Assembly: GCA_001972305.1 (NCBI GenBank)
Contig: BDDD01000059.1
Span: 98,938 to 162,937 of the forward strand
Source: Cephalotus follicularis
Lineage: Eukaryota > Streptophyta > Magnoliopsida > Oxalidales > Cephalotaceae
DNA length: 64,000 nucleotides
Reading direction: 5' to 3'
The translations under genes were made by a program, and so were the position numbers. The notes beneath the pieces are model-generated. The model did not search any database. It had not been told where the DNA came from and saw only the letters and a list, made by a program, of their open reading frames with translations. This document shows positions 45,555 through 56,173 of the stretch, one piece after another. Each line of letters opens with the position of its first letter. The stretch's first letter is position 1.

Positions 45555-47024
45555 TCCCGCTCTTTTAATTTCCCCTTTGGCGCGTCTAGCGCCTTCTAGA
45601 CACGCCCGTGACCCCTTCTTTTTTTAATATATTAATATATGTATATTAATAATAACAACATTCATAATACACTCACGCCTTTTACAAGTCGATCTCATAA
45701 AAGTGACACGGGGTGTCACATCAAAGGCAGGATCCTCTACCAACAGGTAGACAGACAGACAGACAGCAGACTACCAGGCTCAAACATGTACTAAGACGTG
45801 AAAAACTTTATGCAATAAAAAACGTGCAGATGTCAGAAAACTATAACGACCTATACGACCAACAGAAACAGAAGTTCACATTATCAAAATCATCGCTTAA
45901 ACATTAAATTTAAACACCCTTTTGAAATCATTTTAAACAAGTCCAAGTGATTGTCCAGGTTATCCAATTTCGAGGCATATAAGCAATTTAAGTTCATATA
46001 CCACAGAAACAGATGCAGAACTAAAGAATTCAACAAAAAACAGAACTAACGGAACAGAGTTCAAAATTTACCAAAATCGGACAGAACGGAGCACAGAGTC
46101 AGAATCCCGTAGCGGAACTGGAACAGATCACATCAACGCGGAGAACGGAGTCGGAAAGCTGTCAGAACGGACCGCAAAAGGTCACCGGCGCTTGGGCCCA
46201 CACGCTACCGCTGGCCAGTGCGTGTCAGCCATGCGCGTCTCCGGTCAGCCCCAGAGGTCTCATCTGGTGCGTCAGAGGCTGGGGATCACAGATCTGAAGC
46301 GCGTTGGTCGTGGTGCTGCCGCATTTGGCCGAAACGGCCGCGTTGACCGCAGCTGCCTTCGCCGTCGATCGGCGTTGCCGGCGTCATCACGTGTTGGGGC
46401 TAGTACCGTTCGAACGGCCGCGATGCCAGGAGTCCGAATATGGGTTCTCTTTGCCGTGACTATCACCGAAGACGCTGGAACGAAGCGAAACAGAGGCTCG
46501 GAGAGAAGAGCTCGTCGGGCGCAAACGACGCGGTGGTGGGGCTCGACGTGCATAGGGGGTCATGGCGGTTCGGCCGGTACCTTCGCCCCCGTCAGATCGG
46601 CACTGATGCCGGCGGTAGGAGCAGAGAGAGTGTGAGAGAATAGGAGAGATGAGAGAGAAACGGGGGGAGAGAGAGAGAGAGAGAAAGGCACAAATGAGAA
46701 AAACAAAGGGCATTTCACATATATTAGCCAAAACGGACTGGATTTCGTCCAGAATTTAACCGATACGGACAGAAATTGGATGTTTAAGACATACCACTTG
46801 GGCTATTTTTTCGAATCAGCAGTCATTTCAGAAAAACATCATTTAATTTACGGTAAACAAAATTAATTCGTTATGCAGAAAACCATCGGAATAACAATTA
46901 TAAAATTTATAATTGTCGTGATGCATATGTCATGAAAGACAGAAAACATACCAATAAACAGACAGACAGATAGAAAGCCACGTAGGCTTACAGACACCGA
47001 CCGTACAAGGACACGGATGTCACA

Positions 47025-48583
47025 AACATATCCCCCTTAACAGAATTTCGTCCTTGAAATTCGCAGAACTCCAAAGGATTAAAAGTGTTAAGCATTTGCC
47101 TTATAAGATAAACAGAAAGATCAACTCATAACAACTTTCCAACAATACAGAAACCATATCACCAAAAACTTTCGTCTATTGATTCTATAAACATCAGAAC
47201 CATTCACACATCACTATCAGAATTTTGACACCAGAACCTGAAAAGGTTTGCTCCAAGCATGATCCACAAGGTATCTTGACTCGCAAGAGATCATGTCAAA
47301 AGTTTAAGTCACGAATACAAATCCTTCACAGACATTTGATCAGAATTTACACCACAATCCTTAACATTACCAGATTCATAACCATACAGAGACTACAGAA
47401 AACTTATAACAACTTGCTCTCATCAAGAGAATCATGTCATTATTCATAACATATCACTAGAACTCGTAGCATTTACATCATCTAGGAACTTCAATTCAAC
47501 ATAAGAAAATTCAGTCATACCAGAATTTTAAACAGATATTAAGGATCTTTAACAGTCATCAAATCAGCAGAACTCATATTGCAATCATCGATATCACATA
47601 AGCATATCGAGAACCCTACTAACATATTACCACTTTACAGATCCTCATTTCCTATCATCAAGTCTCCCATATAACTTGCAGAGGTTAAAACTAAAGGCAT
47701 CAAAATGCAACTCAAGTCTAATCAGATCATATAAGCAACCATTAACTTAAATAAAAACAAGTCAGAAGAGTCTGCAAATAAAACATTCTTATAGACCTCA
47801 AGGCCACAATACAAATTTTCTCTACATTCACTTATCTACACTTACTCATTTCATACCATAGTCATGAAATGAATCATCAAGCAGAAATATTGAATCCAAA
47901 ACGTCAATTCAACCTGATTCAACTAATCATACTTATTAGCTCAAGAGACGTTTAACAAGAACTCCACATTATATCTCCTCGTACTACAGCTTAAAAAAGA
48001 TACACCATCCTGAAACTTTCCAGAGGGATGGATCAATCACATCAACTACTCGACGTTTACTGCACAGAAGAACATCACATTACTCAGAATCTATTGACTC
48101 CCAAACATATCCCCCTTAACAGGGAACTCCATCAGACAGAAAATCAGACACTGATCAGAACCTCATCAGAGACTTAATCACAATACCACAAAATAGATAA
48201 ACATACTAAAACTTGAACCTTAAAGTTTCATAATTGCAAATCTCTATCTTTATAACCTCAGATATAACCAACCAACAACTTCAGCAACAGAATCAGAACT
48301 TCAGATCATTATCAAACATTTCAGACCTACCATATAAGAACAGGGGGAATAAGGGTGTGACAACTCAGTGACAACTCTGTTGCGACAGAGAATTCCAGAA
48401 CAGAAATCTTAGACCTCAGAATATTTGGGTCGAGCCCAAACTCAAACTCAATCATAAGATGATTTTTCAACCACAAGGCATATTACCAAAATTTATACCA
48501 GAACTCAGAATGAATGCCTACCAGAATGCGTGATGTACAGATGAGTCTTGAGAATTTGAAAACCAAAAGCTTTGATACCAAAC
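47025..48583 (-). other. D internal region, non-coding
   Basis: AT-rich with scattered CAGAA and CATCA words; no protein domain in any frame. The polypurine tract (CATATCCCCCTTAAC on the plus strand) beside the 3' LTR recurs at about 48106-48120, suggesting an internal duplication. Confidence 0.6.
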
Positions 48584-50674
48584 TGACACGCTCGGACCCA
48601 ACCCAGCTGGAATCCGTCGCACCCGCTACGAGGCCAAGCCTTCCATCAGAGACTCACCTAGTAGGTTCAGTAGAATAGAGTTTCAGAAAAGCATTTTAAA
48701 ATAGAAAGTTTCTTCAAAACATAAAAGTTTCTTGAAAAACTCGAAAATAATTCTAACTCTTAAAATTTTACGAAAATCGGGCATGTAGTATTCGTTTATA
48801 GGACTATACCCCCTGTAATTAAAAAACACAATTTATAAAATCACACTCCCGAAGGAGGAAACAGTTTGTAATGGGCTCAGCCCTCAACAGACCACACTCC
48901 CGAAGGAGGAAACAGTTTATAAAATGGGCTTAGCCCTCAGCAAATCAGAATTTAAAAGCAGAAAAAAAGTAATGGGTTGGGCTCTGCCTCAACCATATTA
49001 ACAAAACTTAAAACCTGAATAGGGCTCAACCCTCTTACAGTGTCTCAGAAAAGGTTTTCAAACAGATTTAAACAGATTCAAACAGATATAGAAATCGTTT
49101 TCTTTCAAGTACATATATTACTAAAAATATCGTCACAGTATGACTATCATCGTGCGAGCGTTTGAAAATATTAAAAGAAAGTTTCAGACATTAAAACTTA
49201 AACAGATTTCAGAAATGAATTAAAACCAAGTTCATTCAGATACAGAACACAACTAAGGTAACACGCTTAAACATTTAAACCATATAAAAGCATTTCAGAA
49301 TAAAAGGTTAAAGAAAGGCGTTCTACTCACAGTACAGACGAGCGAGTCCCTCGACTGGTCTCCTCCATGGCCGACCTCAAAGGCAGGATCCTCTGCCAAC
49401 AGACAGACAGACAGTAGACTATCAGACTCAAACACGTACTAAGACGTGAAAAGCTTTATGCAATGAAAAGCGTGCAGTGTCAGAAAACTATAACGACCTA
49501 TACGGTCAACAGAAACAGAAGTTCTCATTATCAAAAACATCGTTTAAACATTCAATTTAAACACCCTTTCGAAATCATTTAAAACTAGTCCAAGTGGTTA
49601 TCAAGGTTATCCAATTTCGAGTCATATAAGCAATTTAAGTTCATATACCACAAAAACATATGTAGAACTACAGAATTCAACAAAAAACAGAACTAACGGA
49701 ACAGAGTTCAGAATTTACCGAAATCGGGATGGAACGGAGCACAGAGTCAGAATCCCGCAGCGGAAGTGGAACAGATAACATCAACGCGGAGAACGGAGTC
49801 AGAAAGCTGTTAGAACGGACAACAGAAGGTCACCGGTGGTTGGGCCCACGAGCCTCCGCTAGCCGGGGCGTGTCAGCCACGGGCGTCGCCTGTCGAGCCC
49901 CAGAGGTCGCTTCCAGCACATCGGAGGTTGGGGATCACAGATCTGAGGTGCGTTAGTCATGGCGCTGCCGCATCTGGCCGGAACGGCCGCGTTGACCGCA
50001 GTTGCCTTCGCCGTCGATCGGTGTTGCCGGCGTCGTCACGTATCGGGGCTGGTACCGTTCAAATGGCCGCGACGCCAGGAGTCCGAATCTGGGTTCGCCT
50101 TGTCGTGACTATCACTGGAGACGCCGAAACGAAGTGAAACAGAGGCTGGGAGAGAGCTCGCCGGGCACAAACAGGGAGGTTTCTGGCGCGGTGGTGGGGC
50201 CCGGCGTGCTCATAGGGTCATGGCGGTTCGGCCGGTACCTTCGCTGGCATCAGATCGGCACTGACGCCAGCGGTAGGAGCAGAGAGAGAGTGAGAGAACG
50301 GGAGAGATGGGAGAGAAACGGGGAAAGAGAGAGAGCGAAAGGCACAAATGAGAAAAACAAAGGGCATTTCACATATATTAGCCAAAACGGATTGGATTTT
50401 GTCCAGAATTTAACCGATACGAACAGAAATTGGATGTTTAGGACATACCACTTGGGCTATTTTTCCGAATCAGCAGTCATTTCAGAAAAACATCATTTAA
50501 TTTTCGGTAAACAAAATTAATTCGTTATGCAGAAAACCATCGGAATAACAATTATAAAATTTATAATTGTTATGATGCATATGTCATGAAAGACAGAAAA
50601 TAGACCAACAGACAGACAGACAGAAAGCCACGTAGGCTCACAGACACCGACCATACAAGGACACGGATGTCACA
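48584..50674 (-). repeat. D 5' LTR (2091 bp, internally deleted)
   Basis: Matches the 3' LTR but lacks about 730 bp: sequence jumps at about 49040, where the other LTR has 40870-41610. The lost part contains the acceptor-like site and part of the hairpin flank. The UUCG hairpin is again duplicated (near 48848 and 48898). Confidence 0.87.
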
Positions 50675-50675
50675 T

Positions 50676-51823
50676 TGTTGACATTTATGTCTCAATCTGA
50701 ATTTTAATGATAACATATTTGCATCTAACGACGTTTCTTTTTGTGCAAGTAAAGATAAAATATTGCAAAACAAAACAAGGAATTACAGAAATAGGGCAAT
50801 TCGTCGACGGTCCTGATGCAACCGTCAGCGCTTAAGGAAACCTACGAAGCTTATGTGCAAAGCGTTAACAGTTGAAGAGTTTTAAGCTAAGGAGAAATTG
50901 CCTAAAGAGTCGACGGTCAGAGTAAAGCGTTAGCGCTTAAGGCCAAGGTGTCAGTGCTTAAGGACAGTATATCAGCGGTCTATCACAGAAACTTTTAAGG
51001 TCCTTTGATTGACACAAAGCGGCGACGCTCTGAAGAAACCATTAGCGCTTTCTGGCAAACCATCGACAATAATTTCAAAGCTTCAGCACTTTAAGCAGAC
51101 TATTTTAAATTCAAATCCACAATGGTCACATAAGCGTCAACGCTTAAAGATGCTTTGAGCGCTAGAAACGACCAGGTATTACATTTTTCAACAGTGTCTT
51201 TAAAACGATAAGTCCCAAGGCATCTCCAATGGCTCTATTACTTCACCAACAGCTACAAACTGAAGTAAACTATAAATAGAAGCCAAGAACAAGATAAAAC
51301 AATAAGAAGAACATCAAGAGCAACTTACAACTTTCAAAGTTCATATCAAAGCTTTTTCAAGTGCCTTATTTTCTATATTGTGATCATATTGAGAGCCATC
51401 ATTTGTGTAATTTACTCAGCTAAACCAACTTTTGAGAGGTTATTTCAAACAAACAAAACATCATTGTAATCTTTGATTGTAATGGGGGAGTGAACACTGG
51501 GGAGTGAACCCAAAAGTTGTAAGTGATTGAGGTCAATCACAAAGAAGTGTATAGGTGTACCGAAGAGCTCCTGCAAATATATTTGGAGACTAGCGGAATC
51601 TCAAGGAGGTCCTTGGGAAAAGTGGACATAGGCAAGAGATTAGCCGAACCACTATGAAAATCGAGTTTGCACTTTCTAACTCTCTCTCTTCGCTTATCTT
51701 GTTTGATTGCTCTTGTTTGATTGTTTGTTTTGCTTTCATAGTTTAATTTGATTTTCCAAAAAAGTTCAATAAATTTTTAATACTACAATTCAACATCCCA
51801 CCCCCCCAATTGTAGTATTTTCA
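50676..51823 (+). repeat. A 3' LTR (1148 bp)
   Basis: TGTTGACATTTATG to GTATTTTCA. The palindrome array lies at 50800-51180 and the TATA box (TATAAATAG) at 51271. The pararetrovirus resumes after AAGCC. Confidence 0.88.
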
Positions 51824-51828
51824 AAGCC

Positions 51829-52820
51829 ATTCCAAGTAAAAACCGAAGGAATCACAACAAAAATATTTGAACGAATAATTTTATTTGCTTTTAATGAAAA
51901 ACCAATTTCTAAAGAAATTAATCTTTTAAAAGCATTATCCATATTTAAAGAACATTCAATAAACTTGATAAAAACAAAAGAAAATCATTTGAATTTTATG
52001 AAACAAGAAATGTCAAATCAAAAACTTGAAGAGCAATTACAAACTTCACGAATTCGAGAAAAAATTTATTCGTTAAAAAATAACATAATTAATAATCTTT
52101 GTTCAGATATTCCATATGTCTTTTGACATAGGAAACGTCATATGGTATCCTTACCATATGAAAAAGATTTCTCTGAACGAAACATTCCCACTAAAGCAAA
52201 ACCAATTCAGATGACCTATGAACTAATGCAACATTGTAAAAAAGAAATTGAAGAACTTTTAATTAAAATTAATTAGGCCTAGCAAATCCCCTTGGAGTTG
52301 TGCTACATTTTATGTTAATAAAAATTCAGAAATTGAACGTGGTACACCAAGATTAGTCATAAATTATAAACCATTAAACACTGCTTTACAATGGATTAGA
52401 CATCCTATTCCAAACAAAAAAAATTTACTCAAAAGATTAACTGAAGCCAAAATATTTTCAAATTTTGATTTAAAATCAGGATTCTGGAAAATACAAATTC
52501 AAGAAAATGATAGATACAAAACAGTATTTACTATTCCCTTTGGCCATTACGATTGGAACGTTATGCCATTCGGATTAAAAAATGCTCCCAATGAATTTCA
52601 AAAAATTATGAATGATATTTTTAATCCATATTCATCCTTTTCAATCGTATACATTGATGACATTTTAATATTTTCAAATTCCATAGAACAACATTTTAAA
52701 CATTTAAATACATTTTACAAAATCATTCAAACAAATGGTCTAGTATTATCAAAAACCAAATTAGAATTATTTATTACACATATTAGATTTCTTGGTCATA
52801 ATATATATCAATGAACTATT
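51829..52820 (+). pseudogene. Caulimovirid reverse transcriptase remnant
   Basis: RT copies the RNA pregenome into DNA. The polymerase core is readable at about 52310-52810, including the catalytic Y-I-D-D box near 52650. Breaks are visible: a TGA near 52124, stop and frame change near 52275, and TGA at 52812-52814. The upstream part is Lys-rich and also interrupted. Inactive. Confidence 0.78.
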
Positions 52821-53474
52821 ACACCCATTCAAAGATCTATTTTGTTTGCTGAAAAATTTTCAGACATTATTACAGATAAAAAACAATTACAAAGATTTTT
52901 AGGAAGTTTCAATTATATTAGAGATTTTATTCCTAATCTCCAGGATTTTTGTACCTCATTAGATCAAAGATTAAGAAAAATTCCTCCTCCTAGGACAGAT
53001 AAACATACTGAATTAATTAAACAAATAAAAATTTATGCTAAAGAAATCCCTTATTTATATCTAGCAGCACCATTGGCATTTAAGATTGTTGAAACCGATG
53101 TCTCAGATATAGGATACGGTGGAATATTAAAACAATTGATAAACGACAAAGAACAATTAGTACAATACACTAGTGGAACTTAGAACAACGCATAACAGAA
53201 TTATGCTACTATCAAGAAAGAAATTTTAGCTATTGTATTATGTATTCAAAAATTTCAGAGCGATTTTTTTAAATCAGAAATTTCTTATTAGAGTTGATTG
53301 TGCTGCGGCCAGTTCTATATTAACTAAAGATGTAAAGAATTTAGAATCAAAACAAATATTTGCTCGTTGGTAAGGAATTTTATCTACTTTTGATTTTACT
53401 ATTGAACATATTAAAGGAGATTCTAATTCACTTCCTGACTATTTAACTCGAGAATTTCTGCAGGGTTCAGGATA
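52821..53474 (+). pseudogene. Caulimovirid RNase H remnant
   Basis: Connection domain and RNase H follow RT. Open stretch 52842-53183 continues the RT frame and ends in a TAG at 53181-53183. Reading continues in pieces to the typical end of the polyprotein (DYLTREF) near 53455, with frame changes around 53270 and a stop near 53371. Confidence 0.7.
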
Positions 53475-53882
53475 ATGGATCCACACTCTCAAAATTCAGA
53501 AATCAAAATGGAAGAAACAAATTGTGAAAAAAATGTCCTACCTCCCACTGAGATAGGAAAAACAAATTTGAGTGGAAAAATTATATCTCCCACTGAGATA
53601 GAAATAAGAAATTCAAGAGTATTCTTCTTTACAAATACTATTTACAAAACATTAAGAGAATACAATATTGAAGAAATAATTAAAACCATTCAAAATAAAA
53701 GGAGACAAAACCTCTTCAAAAATTTTGAACTAATCCAAAATTTCCTTTAAAACATTCTTTTAAATCCAGAACAATTTCCAAATATCTCTACAAGCCATTT
53801 TTCTTACTACTTCCCAACTAACCAACAAATCCAATGCCCAAAGATTCTCGAGACTTGCCAATTTATCCCCTTAGAACATTAA
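53475..53882 (+). pseudogene. Small ORF after caulimovirid polyprotein
   Basis: A 91-residue reading frame starts at 53475, directly after the polyprotein end, and stops at 53748-53750. Similar reading continues in frame to about 53882. It has a short internal repeat (PPTEIG and SPTEIE) and no motif I recognise. Some caulimovirids carry a second ORF of unknown or transactivator role here; that identity is only positional. Confidence 0.45.
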
Positions 53883-54051
53883 CAGTACTTGAATTTATTT
53901 AAGTACATGAAATACTTAAACTGGTTGATTGCCGGAATGGTTACAATACTTGGAGGATGGTTACAAATACTAATAGTGTAGGACGATTACAACTCAAGTG
54001 TTTACACTCAGACTCTAAGTGTATACAACTAGAGAAGGAATGATTACAATG

Positions 54052-54118
<67 letters not shown>

Positions 54119-54505
54119 TTGTAAACTTGTATCAATTAGGAGAGATAGGTGTTTAGGAGGTTGTAAAACAGGCAGTACCTAGAAACAGGAATCTCTGAGA
54201 GCTGAAAAAATTATGGTGAGGATCTAATTCTTGACCGATAAAAAATAGAAGATCTCCTTAAGTGAATTCTCTGTGGATGCATGTCAATTTGGACCGAGCC
54301 ACGTATATCTGTGTTCTTGTTTGTGATTTATTTATTATTGTTCGTGTGTGTTTTCGTCGGGTCAATTCGTGCAAGAACGAGGAAGACCGTTATTCCCAAA
54401 AAAACCAAACAAAAAATTTAACTACTACTCATGTAGGATACCTTCTCAAAGTATTGGATAATCTTATACTTTTTTTCCTTAGTTTACAATTGGTTGTTTC
54501 CACAT
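53883..54505 (+). other. Possible Copia LTR remnant
   Basis: Sequence around 54255-54385 (CTCTGTGGATGC, GAGCCACGTATATCTGTG, TTGTTCGTGTG, CGTCGGGTC) resembles the end of a short Copia LTR. Upstream repeats of GGTTACAATAC-like words and a TA run could be its promoter part. No clean ends or target duplication were found. Confidence 0.3.
54055..54117. repeat. Compound microsatellite (TA)n(GT)n
   Basis: About 15 TA units (54055-54084) run directly into about 16 GT units (54085-54117). Likely length-polymorphic. Confidence 0.95.
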
Positions 54506-54514
54506 GACAAATTA

Positions 54515-54695
54515 GACTTAGGATAAATTGCCACATGGTGAAAAACTTATTACTTTGCCACCCCATCTTACACCATTCAATGGAGTGCATTGACTAGGAT
54601 CTTGAAATTAATGCACTTCATTAAGTGGCAATGAGTGGTGTAAGATTGGGCGACAAACTAAAAAGTTTGAACCATATAACAATTTATCCTAACTC
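54515..54695. mobile_element. Foldback MITE, Mutator-like (181 bp)
   Basis: Two arms of about 80-90 bp are inverted copies: TTAGGATAAATTG at the left pairs with CAATTTATCCTAA at the right, and inner parts such as CATCTTACACCA and TGGTGTAAGAT also pair. The flanking 9 bp direct repeat GACAAATTA (54506-54514 and 54696-54704) is a target duplication of the length made by Mutator-like transposases. No ORF, so it would depend on a transposase elsewhere. Confidence 0.8.
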
Positions 54696-54704
54696 GACAA
54701 ATTA

Positions 54705-54920
54705 TACGTAGGTTGGTCGCTAAAAAAACATTTGCATTCTAATATTTATACTATATTAGTTTTTTTTTGTAGTGTAAATGTATCCTTTCAAAATACGTAT
54801 TGTTAATATTATATAATGTATAGTATATATACATTATTTTTTTAATCTAACTTATTACTTTTTTTAATCTAACTTTGTGATAATATTTCTATCCTATCAA
54901 TGCATATTTAATGTTAGAAA
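54705..54920. other. AT-rich tract, nothing recognised
   Basis: Poly-T runs and TATA-rich sequence lie between the MITE and H. No ORF or repeat identity is seen. Confidence 0.5.
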
Positions 54921-55034
54921 TGTAACATTCGTGTCCTAGTTAGAATAGTAAAGTGCAATTCATAAGGTCATGGTCAATTTTCTTAGCATATAATCTTAAA
55001 TCTTTAGGTTACATGCATTAAACATTTAATGACA

Positions 55035-55039
55035 TTCAT
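55035..55039. repeat. Target-site duplication of G (TTCAT)
   Basis: TTCAT lies left of G and at 61729-61733 right of it. Confidence 0.88.
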
Positions 55040-55356
55040 TGTAACGCCCCAGAATTTCATAAATAATTATTATGAAACTGGTGCGTATACAGTCGTGATA
55101 AAACCGATAAAGGCCCGGAGTAATAAAAAGGGCATTACGCATTGAAGCCGTAATTATGTTGGCCAAAATGGCTAATAAAGCCTATTTTTAATGCGCGACA
55201 ATAAAGCCCAATGTTCGCATTATTATTGCGATTATTTTGGTAGTCGTTTTGATAATTTATGTCGCGATTCGCGGAAAAATCGGGACCCAGACCTTAATAT
55301 TTTTCCAGAAACTACTAAAGAGGAAGCAAATCTTATAAAGGAGGGAGAGAGAGACC

Positions 55357-55375
55357 CGGGCGCATCACGCGCCCG
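55357..55375 (+). ncRNA. GC-rich hairpin downstream of G TATA box
   Basis: CGGGCGC and GCGCCCG form a 7 bp stem with a 5-base loop, 18 bases after the TATA box. In the 3' LTR (about 59117-59135) the left arm has changed and the stem is broken. Confidence 0.5.
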
Positions 55376-56173
55376 TGCAAGAAAGAAGGCAGCGGGCACT
55401 TTGTGCGCCCTGGCCAGAGAGAGAATGAGAGAGAGTGGGAGAGAATGCGGGAGAGAGAAGGAGAGAGGACGCCGGAGCCAGCCACCGGACCGGGAGAGCA
55501 CGACAGTCAGCCCAGGACCTCCAACCGACGGTAACCTCTTATTCCCATTCTCTTTTCTCTTCTTTTTCTTCTTCTCTCCCCATCACTGTGCGCGTTGGCC
55601 GTGCATTTTCCGACACCGTTAGCATCGCTGATGGGGTGGGTTTTGGTGTAGAAGGTCAGCTCTGGCCATTTTGACCACCGGTGTGGCTTTTCTCAGCCTG
55701 AATCGGCCGGAATCACTTGGCTTAGTTGACTCAGCGAGTCGACTCACTGCCACCTGAGATCGCGCATTTGGCGCCGAGTCTCGGCGAGTCTTCTGAAGGG
55801 ATGTGTATAACTGGTGAATGTGTGGTGTTTTTGGGTGGCGATCGGACCTGTTGAGGTCCGACGAGTTGACTCAGTGAGTCGTAACTCGCTGCCACTGGTG
55901 AGACGTTGTTCGGGGCTGATTCACGGCGAATCTTGAGTGGTTCTGTGTAGACCGTTCAATGTGGAAGCCGTTTATAGGTGTTTCACAAGCTGGGTGAGTT
56001 GGCCGGAATCTGGCCGGAACTCTGGTGACGACGACGTTGAGTTCTGTGTGTTGATCGTAATGGAAATATGTTGTATGTGCAGTGAGCGAGATGATAGTTT
56101 GGTTGGCAGCAATTTGGGAATGTTCGGTAATTGAACGTGCAGCTCGACTGTACTGTTGCTACTGCTTTAACAG

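Larger units (their letters stand above)
41939..45720 (-). repeat. E: Gypsy solo LTR (3782 bp)
   Basis: Minus-strand relative of F: TGTGACACCCCGTG to GGGTGTGACA. The sense strand has an AT-rich start, GC hairpins, a GA/CT tract (45355-45420), a GC-rich block, a GACTCACTGAGTC palindrome (near 44938), a donor-like site near 44646, an acceptor-like TTTTCAG at 42481, and the hairpin module at 42140-42350. No coding sequence is credible. Confidence 0.87.
40438..47024 (-). repeat. D 3' LTR, interrupted by E
   Basis: Starts TGACACGCCCGG on the plus strand and ends GGATGTCACA. Without E it is about 2.8 kb, like C. The hairpin module lies at 40660-40870 with the UUCG hairpin duplicated (near 40680 and 40732). 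A putative intron lies at 41037-41887 on the minus strand. Confidence 0.87.
40438..50674 (-). mobile_element. D: Gypsy-type element without coding capacity
   Basis: Minus-strand element: 5' LTR 48584-50674, primer site TGGTATCAAAGC (48569-48580), internal 47025-48583, polypurine run TTAAGGGGGATATGTT (47025-47040), 3' LTR 40438-47024 interrupted by E. The internal 1.56 kb has no recognisable gag or pol, so D is a non-autonomous (LARD-like) element or a deletion product. Its LTRs are the same family as C. Confidence 0.85.
20722..51823 (+). mobile_element. A: Sirevirus (Ty1/Copia), host of a four-element nest
   Basis: Plus-strand element with 5' LTR (20722-21584 plus 28938-29296), primer site, gag (29355-29992 plus 34140-35315), pol (35316-38397), env-like ORF (38756-39970), polypurine tracts and 3' LTR (50676-51823). 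B, F and D are inserted in it, C in B, and E in D. Without them A is about 9.5 kb, a normal Sirevirus size. Every coding part is damaged, so A is the oldest Sirevirus here. Confidence 0.9.
18486..53882 (+). mobile_element. Endogenous pararetrovirus (Caulimoviridae), split by A
   Basis: Two pieces, 18486-20721 and 51824-53882, carry movement protein, aspartic protease, reverse transcriptase and RNase H remnants in caulimovirid order, then a small extra ORF. Sequence is continuous across the insertion once A and one copy of its target duplication are set aside. No integrase is present, as expected. Many stops and frame breaks show an old, inactive copy. Gene order suggests a florendovirus-like member, but no clear coat-protein zinc finger was found, so the genus is tentative. 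Confidence 0.75.

Noticed and set aside
53883-54420. Complete Copia solo LTR
   Set aside because: Only end-like motifs are seen; no TG...CA limits with a target duplication could be found, so it is listed as a possible remnant only.
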